Shown here: positions 10,291 through 23,765 of the stretch, piece by piece
How the letters are laid out: every line of letters begins with the position of its first letter
How positions within the stretch are numbered: position 1 is the first letter of the stretch
Origin: Protula sp. h YS-2021
Lineage: Eukaryota > Annelida > Polychaeta > Sabellida > Serpulidae
NCBI GenBank assembly: GCA_949752745.1
Contig: OX457029.1
Coordinates: forward strand, 9,773,511-9,837,510
Reading direction: 5' to 3'
DNA length: 64,000 nt
Program-made: the position numbers and the translations under genes
The notes under the pieces: model-generated
What the model saw: only the letters and a program-made list of their open reading frames with translations
What the model was told of the DNA's origin: nothing
Database searches by the model: none

Positions 10291-13200
10291 GTGTATCTTA
10301 TTATGCACCAATACAGATAGTTAACTGAGTGGGAAATTGGTGGCTTTAGCTTCATTACTTTTAACTCAAAACACGTTATGCACGCAAATAAACTTGAACA
10401 AAGTTTATTTGATTTGTAATAAAAGTGGTGATGCCTTCTGTGACAACTCTTTTTCTACGAACCCTCTAGATAACTCAGGTAAATGCAGATAAAAGTGCTA
10501 TGAATACTTTTAAATAGGAATATAAGCAAATATGTTCTATGCTAATATTAGCACATTTTTTTGCATTATTTCAAAAACTAGCTCATCTCGTTCTCTACAA
10601 ATATCACGACAAAGACGACTAAGGCCATAATTTATTATTGCCTTTCGAATGTTACAGTGATTTGCTTATTTGGTAGATGTTAAATGTAAACCCCTAGGAG
10701 GCCTCACATACCAACCAGTTACCAATGTCCATGGTTGCGTTTTTTGAAAGGACCCTAAGCACAGGCCGCTAGTTTTAAAATAACATCCCCTATTTTACGC
10801 CGGAAGTAAAGTTCCGAGAGAACACCCGTTTTCCAATTTTGTGGGAACGCCTAGTACAGCATGAGTGTTACATCCTTTTAAATAATTGCGATGAAATATA
10901 TTCATCTCCAAGGGACGGTACTCTTGGAGTTACAGCCTAAAAAGTGCTGAGCACTACGGACCTTCAGAAAATTTATGCATATTCTATGCAACTCAGAGGC
11001 AATGGGAATCTACCAATCACAAACTACTTGATGCCCACAGCAAAAATACTAGCGTTAAAATGGTTGTTTGGATGAACAATAATGACATAATTAAAGTGCA
11101 GATTCTTTGCATTTTGGTTTGTATTAAAATTTGTATGATTTTTAATGAAGATGAGAAAACACTGAAGCCAAAATATGCGGTGTATAGTGCTGTTTTTCTA
11201 GCATTTTCTTCTCTCTTATAAATGAAAACTGTAACAGATAGAAAAAATACTTTAAAACCATTGTGATATTGGAATATTCAATTCTAACTGTAATGCTCTA
11301 GTATATGCGCTTTAACTTTTTTTTATTTTTTTATTTTTTTTCCATTCCATTTGGTTGCCATTGAACGTATATAGGAAATAGTAGTGTCTTTTGCAAATAC
11401 ACACAGTCGTATTTCTTTTCATTGTGGAAAACCTCATGCTACACACTGTGGAATTTGTGTACTTATATCGTGAAATAAAACCTAAAATCACACTCGTGTT
11501 TGGACCATAAACACACCCTCAGTCTTGCTCACTGTTCGCACCCTGGCTCGTGGTTTTATCGTTATACCGCCTGCTATCTGTTTACTATGAATCACACAGA
11601 CCATGCTATGAAAACAGACACAGCTCACTTGGTCAAAACCATCCACTTCATATTTTTGACAGACCAACAGACAACAACAAGCATCCCCACCATGCATACT
11701 ACTTGAATTAACGAACATGAAAAACAACGTTCATCAGCTAAAATGTGCTTAAGCCTGAAAGAGACATAATTCGTAGCAGGGATGTATTTCATAACACGAT
11801 AGCTTCGTTTTAAAACTATTTCCAAACCAACAAGTAGTAAGAAATCAGTTAAAGAAGAGCGATACTGAAAAATGATTACTTTGAAGAGACAAGCGTATAT
11901 TTTAAATTAAAGAATTGTATTTTTGATTTAAAATGGTAAAAAAGTCTGTAAAACTTATGTAGCGTTTTAGGTGTTTGCAATGTTTGTGTACGGAGAATAA
12001 CATTTTTTAGACTTACTTGTTAAAACAAGTTTCAGAGCTAATTGTTAGAAATGATTGTTTTTTATACCAATTTCATCCCTTAAAAATGTTTTAACATCAT
12101 GCCATCTAACGCGTGATTTATTTAAACTACACGCCGGAGTTGAAGAAGACGATTATCACAATGCTTCACATGACTGAATCACTGGTAGAGGTACCACTGT
12201 AAACACACTAAGATGTCTTTTTTGTTTATCACATATGTCTAAATTTCATGGCAATTGTATTCAAGGCTAACACGCAATATATTATATGCCTTAATAAATT
12301 AATTCTTAGCCATAATGAAGTAAATTAAATAATACTTCATAAATTTTTGTTCAATGTTAAAACACTACAAATTTCTTAGATATTTATAAACGTTGCTACT
12401 TCATATTTCAAGTTGCGAAGCGTGCACTTAAAAGTTATGTGAGTTGCAATTGTTTAGCTCTGTTGATGGCTGGCAGTCACATGACACTATGCAAATATCT
12501 AGCGTCATTAGTGGTTTGCATTTGCTTATATTATGCAAAACTGTAGACCTGTTGATGTCTTGTATCTATTGCACATCATGAAACATAGAACGCCGTTGAT
12601 AGCAGATATCGATATCAAACCACGCAAATATTAAACTCTATGATTGCTGAAATTCATATTAAGCTAATTTTTTGGAGTCGATTTTTTAAGTAAATATATT
12701 ATTGCGAGAATATTACTTGAGTAGATTTTTCCCTGCTCCCTTTGATAACTATTGCCTAACGATTATTGTGACGATTATCACGTTGTGTAACTATAGCAAC
12801 AACATAAAAATTGCAATGATATAGACGCGACTTTGAAATATTTTATTACATTTAAACATCAGAAAATGGTAGCAATCATGTATTCCAATATTTCATCAAC
12901 ATACAGCAAAACTAATAATTTGAGAAAAACAATAACCTGCAGAAGAAAATACAGAAGAAATTTTAACTAACTGTCAATTACAAAACAAATTTATTGGGTA
13001 GTGTTAACCTGAAATCAACAAAAATTTAGAACAGCCATCCTTCTTGTCTCTGGAGGTAGGCGAGGAAAGAGGAGGATGTTAATTTTATTTTAACATGTCT
13101 GCTATTCTAGCAGGATTTGCTATTTCTTACTGTGCTGTGAACACCGGCTACAATGCGAATGGAAGTTAGATGAAAATGCTTCCCGGCCACCCCCGTCTCC

Positions 13201-13438
13201 TGTGTGTTTACCAAGAGTGTAGGGGTGATTAGAAATAATCAATCCCGATTAGTGAGTTGATGAAAGGATGGCAGACCCAGCGGTAAATCTTTTCATGGGT
13301 TGATGAAACGTTGAGTGTTTAATGATATGCAATAAGCAACATCTGGAGATTAGGAAGCCGGGGTACAATATAGCGGCCTTTAGTTCCCCATGGAGTTTAA
13401 ATACATTTAAAACAACGATTTTAAATTGAACATAAAAC
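10291..13438. other. Intergenic, no gene recognised
   Basis: Short antisense-overlapping open frames near 11.5-11.8 kb are below 80 codons and show no domain. A T-rich run lies at about 11317-11342. There is nothing else I can name. Confidence 0.5.
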
Positions 13439-13630
13439 ATGCGAACATGTATTTCCGATTACTGCTATCATCCATATGAATCCATCAGAAAACATCGCTC
13501 GAGTGATGGCGAGTATTCATATCAAACCATAGAAAAATGTAGTTCTGTGGATGGTTGTTATCCATATGGAGCCACGCGGAAACATGCAGCTTCGATGAAG
13601 ACAGACATCCATATCAAACCGTGCAATTAT
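13439..13630 (+). repeat. Degenerate minisatellite with open reading frame
   Basis: Alternating phrases '[a/t]tcatccatatgaa.cca' and 'g.g.atg' recur at roughly 46-50 bp, about four times. The frame stays open (64 codons), giving a repeating peptide with cores PYESIRKH, SYQTIEK and PYGATRKH. A single similar phrase (gatatcaaaccacgcaaatat) occurs at 12609. The period is close to a multiple of three, so the open frame may be a by-product of the repeat. No start context or splice partner was found. Confidence 0.5.
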
Positions 13631-14368
13631 TGAGCAAAAATTGCGTCTTTTGTTTTATGGCAGGGTGATTAAGTATTGACACAATTACTTTGTTTTGTCT
13701 GTAAAACATAGCCAATGCGATACAAAATTCAACAAAACATACATGAAACCATAGTCGAGGTGATGGGGTGGCGATTATTATGTGGAGTACTATTTGATGC
13801 TAGACAAAATTTCACAAAGTGTGGGAAGCGGAAGTATAGACGGAAGTTGTAACCCAACAAGTAATAGGGCTATTACTCTTGAAAAATGAAATTCTTTCAT
13901 CACGTAAGTAAGCCGTTCAACGCTTTATATATCAAACAAAACAAGATTGATTGATGTCAACGATATCAAGATACCAAAAGAAGAAATTCCTATGAGAAAT
14001 CATTACGCCTGCTTTCTAATGACAGGATGATGGTATTTTCACACGAAACAATAGGCCCGAATCTGAGGTTTTGGTGAGACATAGTCATAAGCATTTCTTA
14101 AACCTAGTCTTTGCAGTTATTAGTATAAATTTTAATTGTCAGCTATTTTTTGGCAAAATTAACCAAGGCTAAATTCGATTAATTTTAGATTAAATGAAAA
14201 CAAAGTTTCATGACTCATTTTACAGATAAATGAAACAATTATCACAACAGGTTCTGTAGGCAACTTTGTACAAAAAAAGTATGTGGTTACTTTTTCTGAT
14301 CGCGCCGGTGCTAAAAAGCAAAGTAAATTGCCAAAGTTTGTTGTTGATAAAAAGCTTACCTTCAGCAC
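13631..14368. other. Intergenic, no gene recognised
   Basis: AT-rich sequence. An open frame on the minus strand crosses into the duplicated block but has no recognisable domain. Confidence 0.5.
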
Positions 14369-15637
14369 AATATATGTCACAGCAATTGACAAATCTGGGG
14401 TACATATTCTGAACCTGCATTGGTGTTGATTGATCTGGGACGACGACAAATAACATTTTGTTTGACCGTTGCATATTTTTTGCCAACGCGGCATGCCATC
14501 TTGTTGGAAAGTAAAAATGTAAATATATGTCCCAAATGTCGTTAATGTGGTGAGTGTCATAAATGCCTGTTTGCTGAACAACACAAAACTTTAACGACTG
14601 ATCTTAACGCTAAACGTAAATCAAATGATTTAATTGAAATCACGTGAATTGAGCAGTGCTACAAGAGTAAATTTTGAACATGTTTGACACCGAATAATCT
14701 ACATGGTGTTTAAAAATAGTATCCCATTTCACTTTATTTGATATATCAATTAATCAAACATAACATAACATCAAGCATAAATTATTTTATTGACTGCGCA
14801 ACTATTGGCGTAATTTTTATGAATTTTGCTATAAAATTGTCATCTGACCATCAAACTTAGAAAAGACCACTAGCGTAATGCAGCATTACATGCGTGCGTC
14901 AGTCATAATGTGGAAAGTTGTTAAATGGAAGTTATTAGAAGGCAAACTTTGACTTCCGGATTATTGTCACAAAGAAAAAAAGAAGAAAAAATAAACTAAG
15001 GCTAAATTTTGTTTTTCCAGCAATGCAAAGCAGAGTTTGATAATCATGAAGATTTAAGCACTAACACCTTCTTTTAATCAACAGAACTCTCTTAATTCTA
15101 TTCCATAATGGCAATGTCTGAACATTACTTTCAAATATTTATAGTTGTTTTTGGAGTTGCTTAGTATCTTTTTTATGGTATGTTTTAGTGTGTATAGCAG
15201 TTGTTTTGTAAGTTTTAGTATTTATTGTAGGTTTTTGTAGTTTATAACATTTGTTGTATTGTTAAGAACTTTATCGTAATTAAATAACGCAGTTGATCAC
15301 AGACCTATCTCGAATTACGGTATCATCACCAATCACAGATTTATTATCAGTTATTGATTTCCTAAGCTACTTGCGTTTCGGTTTCAGTGACGGTTTTAGT
15401 TTCAGTGACCACAATTCAATCATCTTTACTTAAATGGTGTCAATTAGGATGAGTAACAGAGGAAAATTATTAGGATCATGATTAGCGGCATAGAATTGTA
15501 AGTTTTTCATCTAATGGTTATTGTTTGTGATTATGTCATCCAGCCGTGGCCACTAAATCGTAAGGTTGTTCCTTCTTATAAGCGTTATATTGAAATAGCT
15601 ACAGTTTGTTTTGTAACGAAATCTGTGATCTTACTGT
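14369..15637 (+). repeat. 1.27-kb tandem duplication, copy 1
   Basis: This block is repeated head-to-tail at 15638-16907 with only a handful of differences. They include one T lost near 14638, cacgtgaa versus cacgcgaa, a homopolymer change in aaattttgttttt, and gcttagtat versus gcttaatat. The offset is 1269 bp at the left end and 1267 bp at the right. The junctions share the short string gtaat/aat, which suggests microhomology. No gene is recognised inside. Confidence 0.97.
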
Positions 15638-16907
15638 AATATATGTCACAGCAATTGACAAATCTGGGGTACATATTCTGAACCTGCATTGGTGTTGATT
15701 GATCTGGGACGACGACAAATAACATTTTGTTTGACCGTTGCATATTTTTTGCCAACGCGGCATGCCATCTTGTTGGAAAGTAAAAATGTAAATATATGTC
15801 CCAAATGTCGTTAATGTGGTGAGTGTCATAAATGCCTGTTTGCTGAACAACACAAAACTTTAACGACTGATCTTAACGCTAAACGTAAATCAAATGATTA
15901 ATTGAAATCACGCGAATTGAGCAGTGCTACAAGAGTAAATTTTGAACATGTTTGACACCGAATAATCTACATGGTGTTTAAAAATAGTATCCCATTTCAC
16001 TTTATTTGATATATCAATTAATCAAACATAACATAACATCAAGCATAAATTATTTTATTGACTGCGCAACTATTGGCGTAATTTTTATGAATTTTGCTAT
16101 AAAATTGTCATCTGACCATCAAACTTAGAAAAGACCACTAGCGTAATGCAGCATTACATGCGTGCGTCAGTCATAATGTGGAAAGTTGTTAAATGGAAGT
16201 TATTAGAAGGCAAACTTTGACTTCCGGATTATTGTCACAAAGAAAAAAAGAAGAAAAAATAAACTAAGGCTAAATTTTTTTTTCCAGCAATGCAAAGCAG
16301 AGTTTGATAATCATGAAGATTTAAGCACTAACACCTTCTTTTAATCAACAGAACTCTCTTAATTCTATTCCATAATGGCAATGTCTGAACATTACTTTCA
16401 AATATTTATAGTTGTTTTTGGAGTTGCTTAATATCTTTTTTATGGTATGTTTTAGTGTGTATAGCAGTTGTTTTGTAAGTTTTAGTATTTATTGTAGGTT
16501 TTTGTAGTTTATAACATTTGTTGTATTGTTAAGAACTTTATCGTAATTAAATAACGCAGTTGATCACAGACCTATCTCGAATTACGGTATCATCACCAAT
16601 CACAGATTTATTATCAGTTATTGATTTCCTAAGCTACTTGCGTTTCGGTTTCAGTGACGGTTTTAGTTTCAGTGACCACAATTCAATCATCTTTACTTAA
16701 ATGGTGTCAATTAGGATGAGTAACAGAGGAAAATTATTAGGATCATGATTAGCGGCATAGAATTGTAAGTTTTTCATCTAATGGTTATTGTTTGTGATTA
16801 TGTCATCCAGCCGTGGCCACTAAATCGTAAGGTTGTTCCTTCTTATAAGCGTTATATTGAAATAGCTACAGTTTGTTTTGTAACGAAATCTGTGATCTTA
16901 CTGTAAT
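15638..16907 (+). repeat. 1.27-kb tandem duplication, copy 2
   Basis: This is the second copy of the block at 14369-15637. By eye the copies are more than 99% identical, so the event is recent, polymorphic, or an assembly artefact from two haplotypes. Confidence 0.97.
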
Positions 16908-19735
16908 AACACAGCGTAATAACACTTTGAGGCACTTGAAAAAATGTCAGAACACCGAATCAAAATGCCATGTCAAATCTAGCACATTGTCAAATACAAA
17001 TTGCTTGAGGCACTTAGCATCATATACATTACCATACATATCCAAAAGGAAATAATGCAAAACAGTTGGATAAATTTCAGTCATGGTGCAGTCCACGTGG
17101 GGTAGCAATTTCATTGATAAAAGAGGTACATCCCATTCAGTGCTCGTTTCCACCAAAAATGTTTTCTTTCAAAAAAAATTCCGCGTTTGATTAATCCACA
17201 TTGAGGGATGGTTATGAAACCAAAAAGCCCTGGACTTACCTAGTTGCAAGAATAACTAATGTTGTATGAATTACATTTATTGAAAATGCATAGACGAACT
17301 GACTACGGTGAAATAAATTCATAATAAAAGAAAAACTTTATAAACATGTTTGATCACCAAATGTCATAATTATAGGTCATTGCAGAAACCCAACCTTAAA
17401 AGTGTGGGTTTCTAAAAGAAATCGTCTAAAATTGTATGGTATGTTTGTAATTAAGTGATATTTTGCAGAAGGTCAAACGCCTACTTTACACAAAAAGATT
17501 GATAATTACTTCATTCATGTCAATACGTGGAGACCAGAAGGTACATTTTGCTGAGCTGGTTCGTGTTACATCTGTGGTTAATGGTGGGGTAAACATTTAT
17601 AACTTCCCCATTGCCTGTAAATTTTGCAATAAAAAGTGAAGAAGTTCCAAAAGCTCATATCTCCAGCCGTTTGATAGTCATGCACATATTAGTAAGCATG
17701 CGTAACCCTGGATTTTAGAGTAGACATAAAAATTTATGGAATCCTGGAAGTACTGGAAGAAATTTATACCACCATTTTTGACGAAACTGGCATTCCTCGT
17801 GGACCGCGTAATGTCTCAAAATTACTCCTCTCCTCGCATGATAACACATATGATACCAAAGGGTCCCCTCGGGATCCGAACAGGACAAGATGAAAACAGG
17901 CTTCCTGTAGATGACCACAATTGCGCCTTACACCTGAACAGCACTGCTTTTAATAATACCGTTCTAAATAAGTTCTAGCATTAAATATGTTGTAAAATAC
18001 TATTATTTAGGTGCCCTTCTGTAAAATAACAGGCAATAATTTATTGCTTTAAAAACTGTTAATGCCTTTAAAATAGTTGTAAAAACACGAGCTTTGATAT
18101 TCAAACTCTCAGACTAAAGTAGGACATATTAGAATTTTAACTGTCTTTTTTCCCGCTTAGCATATTTAAATGATGTGAACACATATGAAATATGAGTCAA
18201 TTCATCACAAATGTTTTCCAGTTGCAGTAGTACCGCATTAAATCTCACATATCTATCTGCATTGCAACCCCTGGCATTAATGTACCAACTGGTTACCATG
18301 TGTGCCCATGACGTTTTAATAAGGGGTCACGTCACACATAAATCGCACTCATAGGGCATGTGAGTTATGGTTTAGTGCCCTATTGTTGTTGCCATACCTA
18401 CACATATTCATCTTCTAATAAATATACGTAACAAGAATAAGCTTATATTCTTATGCATATAAAAATCGGCAGTTAAAGTTACAAACTTAGCGTTGGCTTT
18501 CAGGTTTTTCATTTTAGCTTTGAATAAGCTCAGACACCTGAACCCCACACCGACAATTTTTTTGAAAATATGTTTGAGTTCTAAAATGTCATCAATTCAG
18601 GTACCCTTTTAATATTTTTTGAGGTGCTATACATCACCTACATGCATCAACAAACAACGTTTTCTTTCTCTGAACGTCTTGGTCCTTAGTAATGACGAGA
18701 ATGGCCTGAAATGTTAGTAGAGATTATTACAAATTAATTAGGCTCGGGAAATAACGGAAAAGTGGAAGGAAAACCATAAGGTTTTTAAAATCTCAGAAAA
18801 AAACTTTTTATTCCTTCAAATGTTTTCTGAGTGAAAATTTTTAAGTACATTTGCAGAAACTTTTACCATTGCAGATTCGAGACATGGGCAAAGTTCTGTT
18901 GTTCAGCGAGGGATAACCAGCTGTTTTGCTTAGTGGAAACTGACAGTTCTAGAGAAAACAAAAAAAGTTGTCGCAAAACACTATTTCAATTTAATAAAAA
19001 AAGGAATACTGTTTCAGTCACCTTTATGTTCTTGGTCAAAGCTTTGTCTGGGGTTATCGCAAGGGATTATATTTGGTGATCGCTCCAATGCCCTTATCTA
19101 AGGGAGTATAGTGGATAAGATCACTTATCAATGAAAATTAATGCCCACTGAGTCTTTTGGGCTATGCATTTGATACTTTTGGCTCGTTGCCAAATCCTTA
19201 AATACTATAATATTTATTTTATTATTTAAAGTTTAATTTTTATTGAGATTATTAAGTTCTAGTTCATACTTACGGTGCTCTGAGGAGCTCTTTAAAAATT
19301 CTTCGAGAATCATGCCTTGTTGTTGTATAAGTGGTCTTATTTTTTTAATTTGCGTGATCAATGCTACAAAGGAGTAAGGATGATATACGTATTTTAGCCT
19401 TTGAAGTTTCCCTTTGTGAACAGAATATTAAATATAAAACTGGATGTAATGTATGCATTTTACGTTTGAAATTTATCGGTGAAAGATTTAGTTCAGGAGA
19501 ATGACCTTCAGAATATTTTGCAAATAAAACCTATTAACTGATGACTCCTTTGTCGGGAGCACTATATGGTGTTGCTAAAGCTGAATGTCTTCTATAAAGC
19601 ACGTCGTTTTTCATTTAACATAGTCTGGATTTTTACCATTTTGTTTTTACTTTAAGTTGTCAAGATGAATTATTTATGCTTCAAATGATATACTTGATGC
19701 AATTCCGCTGCTTTGATCAATTAAGCTGTTGCACC
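16908..19735. other. Intergenic, no gene recognised
   Basis: No open frame exceeds about 83 codons and none shows a domain. It holds copy B of the dispersed repeat (17337-17575). Confidence 0.5.
17337..17575 (+). repeat. Dispersed repeat, copy B
   Basis: This is the counterpart of 8286-8540, in the same orientation. The best conserved core is gatattttgcagaaggtc, followed by cctactttacacaaaaa. Confidence 0.6.
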
Positions 19736-19915
19736 AGAACCATAACTACTTCTCTAACTACTTCTATTGTTGCTTCTACTACTACTATTAAAGCTACTAC
19801 TAATACTTTTATTACTGTTACAGCTACTGCTACTATGACTGCTTCTGTCTCTGCAGTTATTAATGTTATTATTGTGGTCATTATTTTTACTGTTGCTTCT
19901 ATTTCTGTAAGAACA
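19736..19915. repeat. Degenerate (ACT)n/(TTA)n trinucleotide tract
   Basis: Trinucleotide runs of act, tct and tta, heavily interrupted, give an open frame rich in Thr, Ser, Ile and Val. That composition is explained by the repeat. Confidence 0.8.
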
Positions 19916-20937
19916 ATCAGAAAATGAAATAAAAGAATATATATTTATTAAGAATCAATATTCAGTGATGTTTAACAACCTCTGTTCAAGTCAAAATATT
20001 CAAGAATTTGAGCAAACTTCGAGCTCAATTAGAAATAATTAATCTCTGTCAAAAGCACCATTGCTTGTCGACTGGTAAGTAATATCTAATGGACTCTGTT
20101 TGTGATTATAAAATCAAAAACTTTTTAATTTTTAATCTTTGCTGCTTAGTCAGTTAAATGTATTTGAAATTGTTATTTAAAGTAAAAAACAAAAGGAAGT
20201 TAACCTTTAACTGTTGAATCTTCTAGTGTTTTTTGCAATTTTAATCCTTTTTTCTATCATTTCTTCAACGTTTAATTCAACATATTACAGACGAAATGTG
20301 TAAGGGTTTCAGTAAATTCAAAAGCGCGAATTCACTACTAGGTGCTTCATTTGTGTCCACTTACAATTAATTGACCACAGGAACACTCTATAGCCAAGAA
20401 ACCAACAATATCATCTTTCCAAATTAAGTAAAAATTTTTTTTCTTAATTAAGTAAAATGACAAGTAATGGCTGGTGATCGCCTTTGTTAGGTCACGAAAG
20501 CGTTTTTATTTTATTTGCGTCAGTTATCAAAGCTTCATTAGTAGTTCACTCACTAAACAACACATTTCGTAGTTATGTAAGACTGCTTCTATAACGACAA
20601 GCAGTAGTTTTATTACCGCGTCTTAAAAATCAACCACTTATTTTATTTATCATTTAATAACCTTATTCCAATAGTTTTGGAATGTTTTGTTAACTGTCGT
20701 TCAGTTACAAACCCAAGGTCTTGACAGATATACATTATGATTTATTTACAGATCTGTCTCTTAAACTAACGATATTGAAATATTTGTATAGTTTTATTTT
20801 ATCATTGGTATCTACTCTGGAAAAAGTCATAATGTCCATTCCCAGAAATACCTTTTAAAGGTCCTTCAGACCAATTACAAGTATTTACAATTTTAAGCGA
20901 AGAATTGTTTATTTCTTATTATTGGATATAATTTAGA
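19916..20937. other. Intergenic, no gene recognised
   Basis: AT-rich sequence with stops throughout all frames. Confidence 0.55.
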
Positions 20938-21090
20938 CTGCGTTCGCTTTCTTACGAGAACGATATATTGTGTCTTCGCTTTCTTACCAGGGCGATAGAA
21001 TATGTGTTCTCTTTCTTTCAAGAGTGATGTACTGCCTTCGCTTTCTGTAGAGAATGATTCACTGTATCCTCGCTTTATTACCAGAGGCCT
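20938..21090. repeat. Imperfect tandem repeat, unit 29-34 bp, five copies
   Basis: The phrase [t/c]tcgctttctta.[c/g]ag..cgat recurs five times (about 20944, 20977, 21010, 21038 and 21069) with changes in length. Confidence 0.75.
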
Positions 21091-23479
21091 TATGATACTA
21101 CTAGCGTTGCTACTATTTGTACTCCCAGAGCAAAAAATATTAACAAAAACACTAATATGACTCTCATTCAAAATTCATGGAAAAGCAGCGAACTATAAAA
21201 ATGCGTACTTTTTGACTGCTAAAAATAATATGTACAAATAATAAATGAACTTCTTAAAATAACATCGTTCACGTTTCACTCAAAGCACGTGATTCAAAGT
21301 GAGGTCATGTTAGGTGTGATTCGACACTCTTATTTTGCTTTTTCATGGAAACAAATTATCGCAGTTACGAAACAGCTGTTTCGTCAAAAGATAAAAAAAC
21401 AAATATGTTCAGGAAATGAAATTCTAAATTGGTTAGTCTTCCGTTTTCACCTTAGTTACTTACTAGACTCACGTTTTCATCTTCTTTGAACTATTTCTAG
21501 TCATTGCAGAACTAGCAGATACGTTTTGATTACTTTGTTCTCTTAATTTTGGTGCTCTGTTTGCACTTAATCTTTAAGGTTGAAATGGAAAACATAAAAC
21601 TATCTAGGCGAGCAAAGTACATTAGAAGTACAGCAGTCACTAGAGTACAGACAGCCTTGTATTCGTCACGTTATATATGACTTGAATAGAATATATCTTG
21701 AGCATCAAACTGCAGTATTTCAAGTTTTTGTTAGGAATCGGTATTATTGGAATTGAGTTAAAAAAGAAAAACATTTAGACATATATAGAATATTTAGTTT
21801 TTTACAGAAGAATACAAAACAGAAGAATATAACAGAACATAAAATATTGCAAAACATGGAATGTGAAAGAATATATAATATAATATTATTTGTATCCACA
21901 CAGAAGTTTAAAATCACTAGAGCGGAGTTTTTCTGATTCCAGAGAATGTAAAAGCACGGTAATTAAAAGCCAAGTCTAAAGAAAAACGTTCTAGTTGCTT
22001 GGCATGTTGAGTATGTCAAATGAGCATCATGTACAAGACTAATGTGCATGCTGTGCATGTCAAATGAGCACGTTGTGCATGTCAAATCTGCATACCAAAA
22101 TTTATTCATTTTAGTATTTTATATTACTGTCTGGGTAAAGTCACAATTTTTCTCCGAAGGTGCAATATCAAAATGCCGAATATTTAGAAATGTCTCCAAT
22201 CAAAATGTCTCATGTTAGAACTATGTCACCCCAAATTGGCAAGAGGAAACGTCAAATAAGACAAGCATTGTACTACATAGCAATGTTAAAACCTCACAAG
22301 ACAATTTGTTTCACAAAATGCAGAATAATTGTGTGTTGATTGGGAGAAATAAGAAACGAATTTTTTAACCACTGTCGTATTTTACTCATTTTTTTAATAG
22401 TCTCCGATCTTTAACACTATATTATGAAGAAATACAATATGCCAGCCATTTAACAATGTTGCTCCCTATAAATAGACTATTAGAAAAGGAAAGTTGCAGT
22501 GATTGTTTGAAGCATAATAATTTGCTAAACAGAGACTTTTCAGAATGTTAACTTAACTTAATCATTGAACACAAAAATAAACAGAGTTTCCAGCATATTT
22601 CCCAATAACATAACAATCAAATAACCCAAGAAGAGGTTAATATTTTCAATAATTACAACATAACAATTAAAGATTATCTGATGGTCTACATTAAAGTTCG
22701 TGAAAAATCAGAATGTGGTTATTTTCTTTGCCGAAACAATCAAAATGATGAGATTTGAAGCCCCCTACACTGATTTGTGACGTCATCACATGACGAAAGA
22801 CCTACTGAGACCAACGACCAAACGGCCAATTATTTGATTTGAAATGTTGCTGAATTTTTGCTTCAATCTTTCAAGAATTTTTCTGCGGTTTTTACGAATT
22901 TAGTATATATGATACAAAGAGGCATGTGCTAGTTATTGGCTATCGACAGACCAGGTACTTCGTGAAATAATCATTCAGGCGGTTTATCGTCCGGACTGCC
23001 TGGTTCAGAAAACATTCTTACAAGCCATACACACGGTCGCCCTTTTGCCATTGGTCACCAAGGCGTTTGTCTTCACATAGCAATTCATCGTCCCACCCAT
23101 CAATTGCCATATATCCAAAGCTCACCCATCCACCACCCACCCATCCATCACCAACACATCCATCCATACTACTGAACAGGTTGCAGAAAAACTTCAAGAC
23201 TCCTTTCAAAGATTAATCGCGTTAAAATGTTTTAAAACAATGGCTAAGAACCGTTTTTAAATATCTAAGAACGATGTCTAAACGATGAATAAGAACTGGC
23301 TAAAATTAATGTTGTGATAATGTGTGGATGTGGTCTTAATCTTAACAGCGACTATTGCTTTTACAGCTTAGACTTGACGTAAAGAAGCCTTGCAGCCATT
23401 TACCGTATCTATATTGCACACCTTTTTTATATTATAAAGTTACTGAATGCAAAACTGAACGTGCTTCCACAGAAGCGAA
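21091..23479. other. Intergenic, no gene recognised
   Basis: Small local repeats only: tgtgcatgtcaaatgagca-like units at about 22010-22092 and a (CCAT)n-like patch at about 23092-23170. No domain is visible in any open frame. Confidence 0.5.
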
Positions 23480-23765
23480 AGAAATAATACAAGGGTATTT
23501 GGTAAAGCGAAGTCACCGAAGAAACACATATCCGATAAAAAGGTGACAATGCAAAAATACACGTGTATAGAGACAAGTCAATACCAAAACACATTCGTAT
23601 CCGGTAAAGCGGAGGAACTAATATAAGAGTATTTAGCAATGTAAAAAAACAAACACATGTATATCCGGTAAAAAGGTGGCAAAGCAAAAGACACGCATAG
23701 CATATAAAAGGTGGTATTGCCAAAAAAAACAATTCACAAATATCTGGTAAAGCGAAATGGACACA
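23480..23765. repeat. Degenerate minisatellite, unit about 50-70 bp
   Basis: Variants of acacatatccggtaaaaaggtg recur about six times (23525, 23592, 23652, 23694, 23735 and a first partial near 23490), alternating with caaagcaaaaa-like spacers. Confidence 0.65.

Noticed and set aside
13631..14368. Exons of a host gene between the minisatellite and the duplication
   Set aside because: No pair of splice sites joins open frames in phase.
14159..14584. 141-codon minus-strand open frame, partly repeated at 15599-15853
   Set aside because: The similarity is only the tandem duplication. The two frames differ outside it, no domain is visible and codon use looks random.
16947..17156. 69-codon minus-strand frame with a protein-like look (MVETSTEWDVPLLSMKLLPH)
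   Set aside because: No family recognised, no start context, and no matching exon nearby. Kept only as a possibility.
20938..21090. Regular array that could look like CRISPR
   Set aside because: Units are diverged and adjacent without constant-length unique spacers. The genome is eukaryotic and there are no cas genes.
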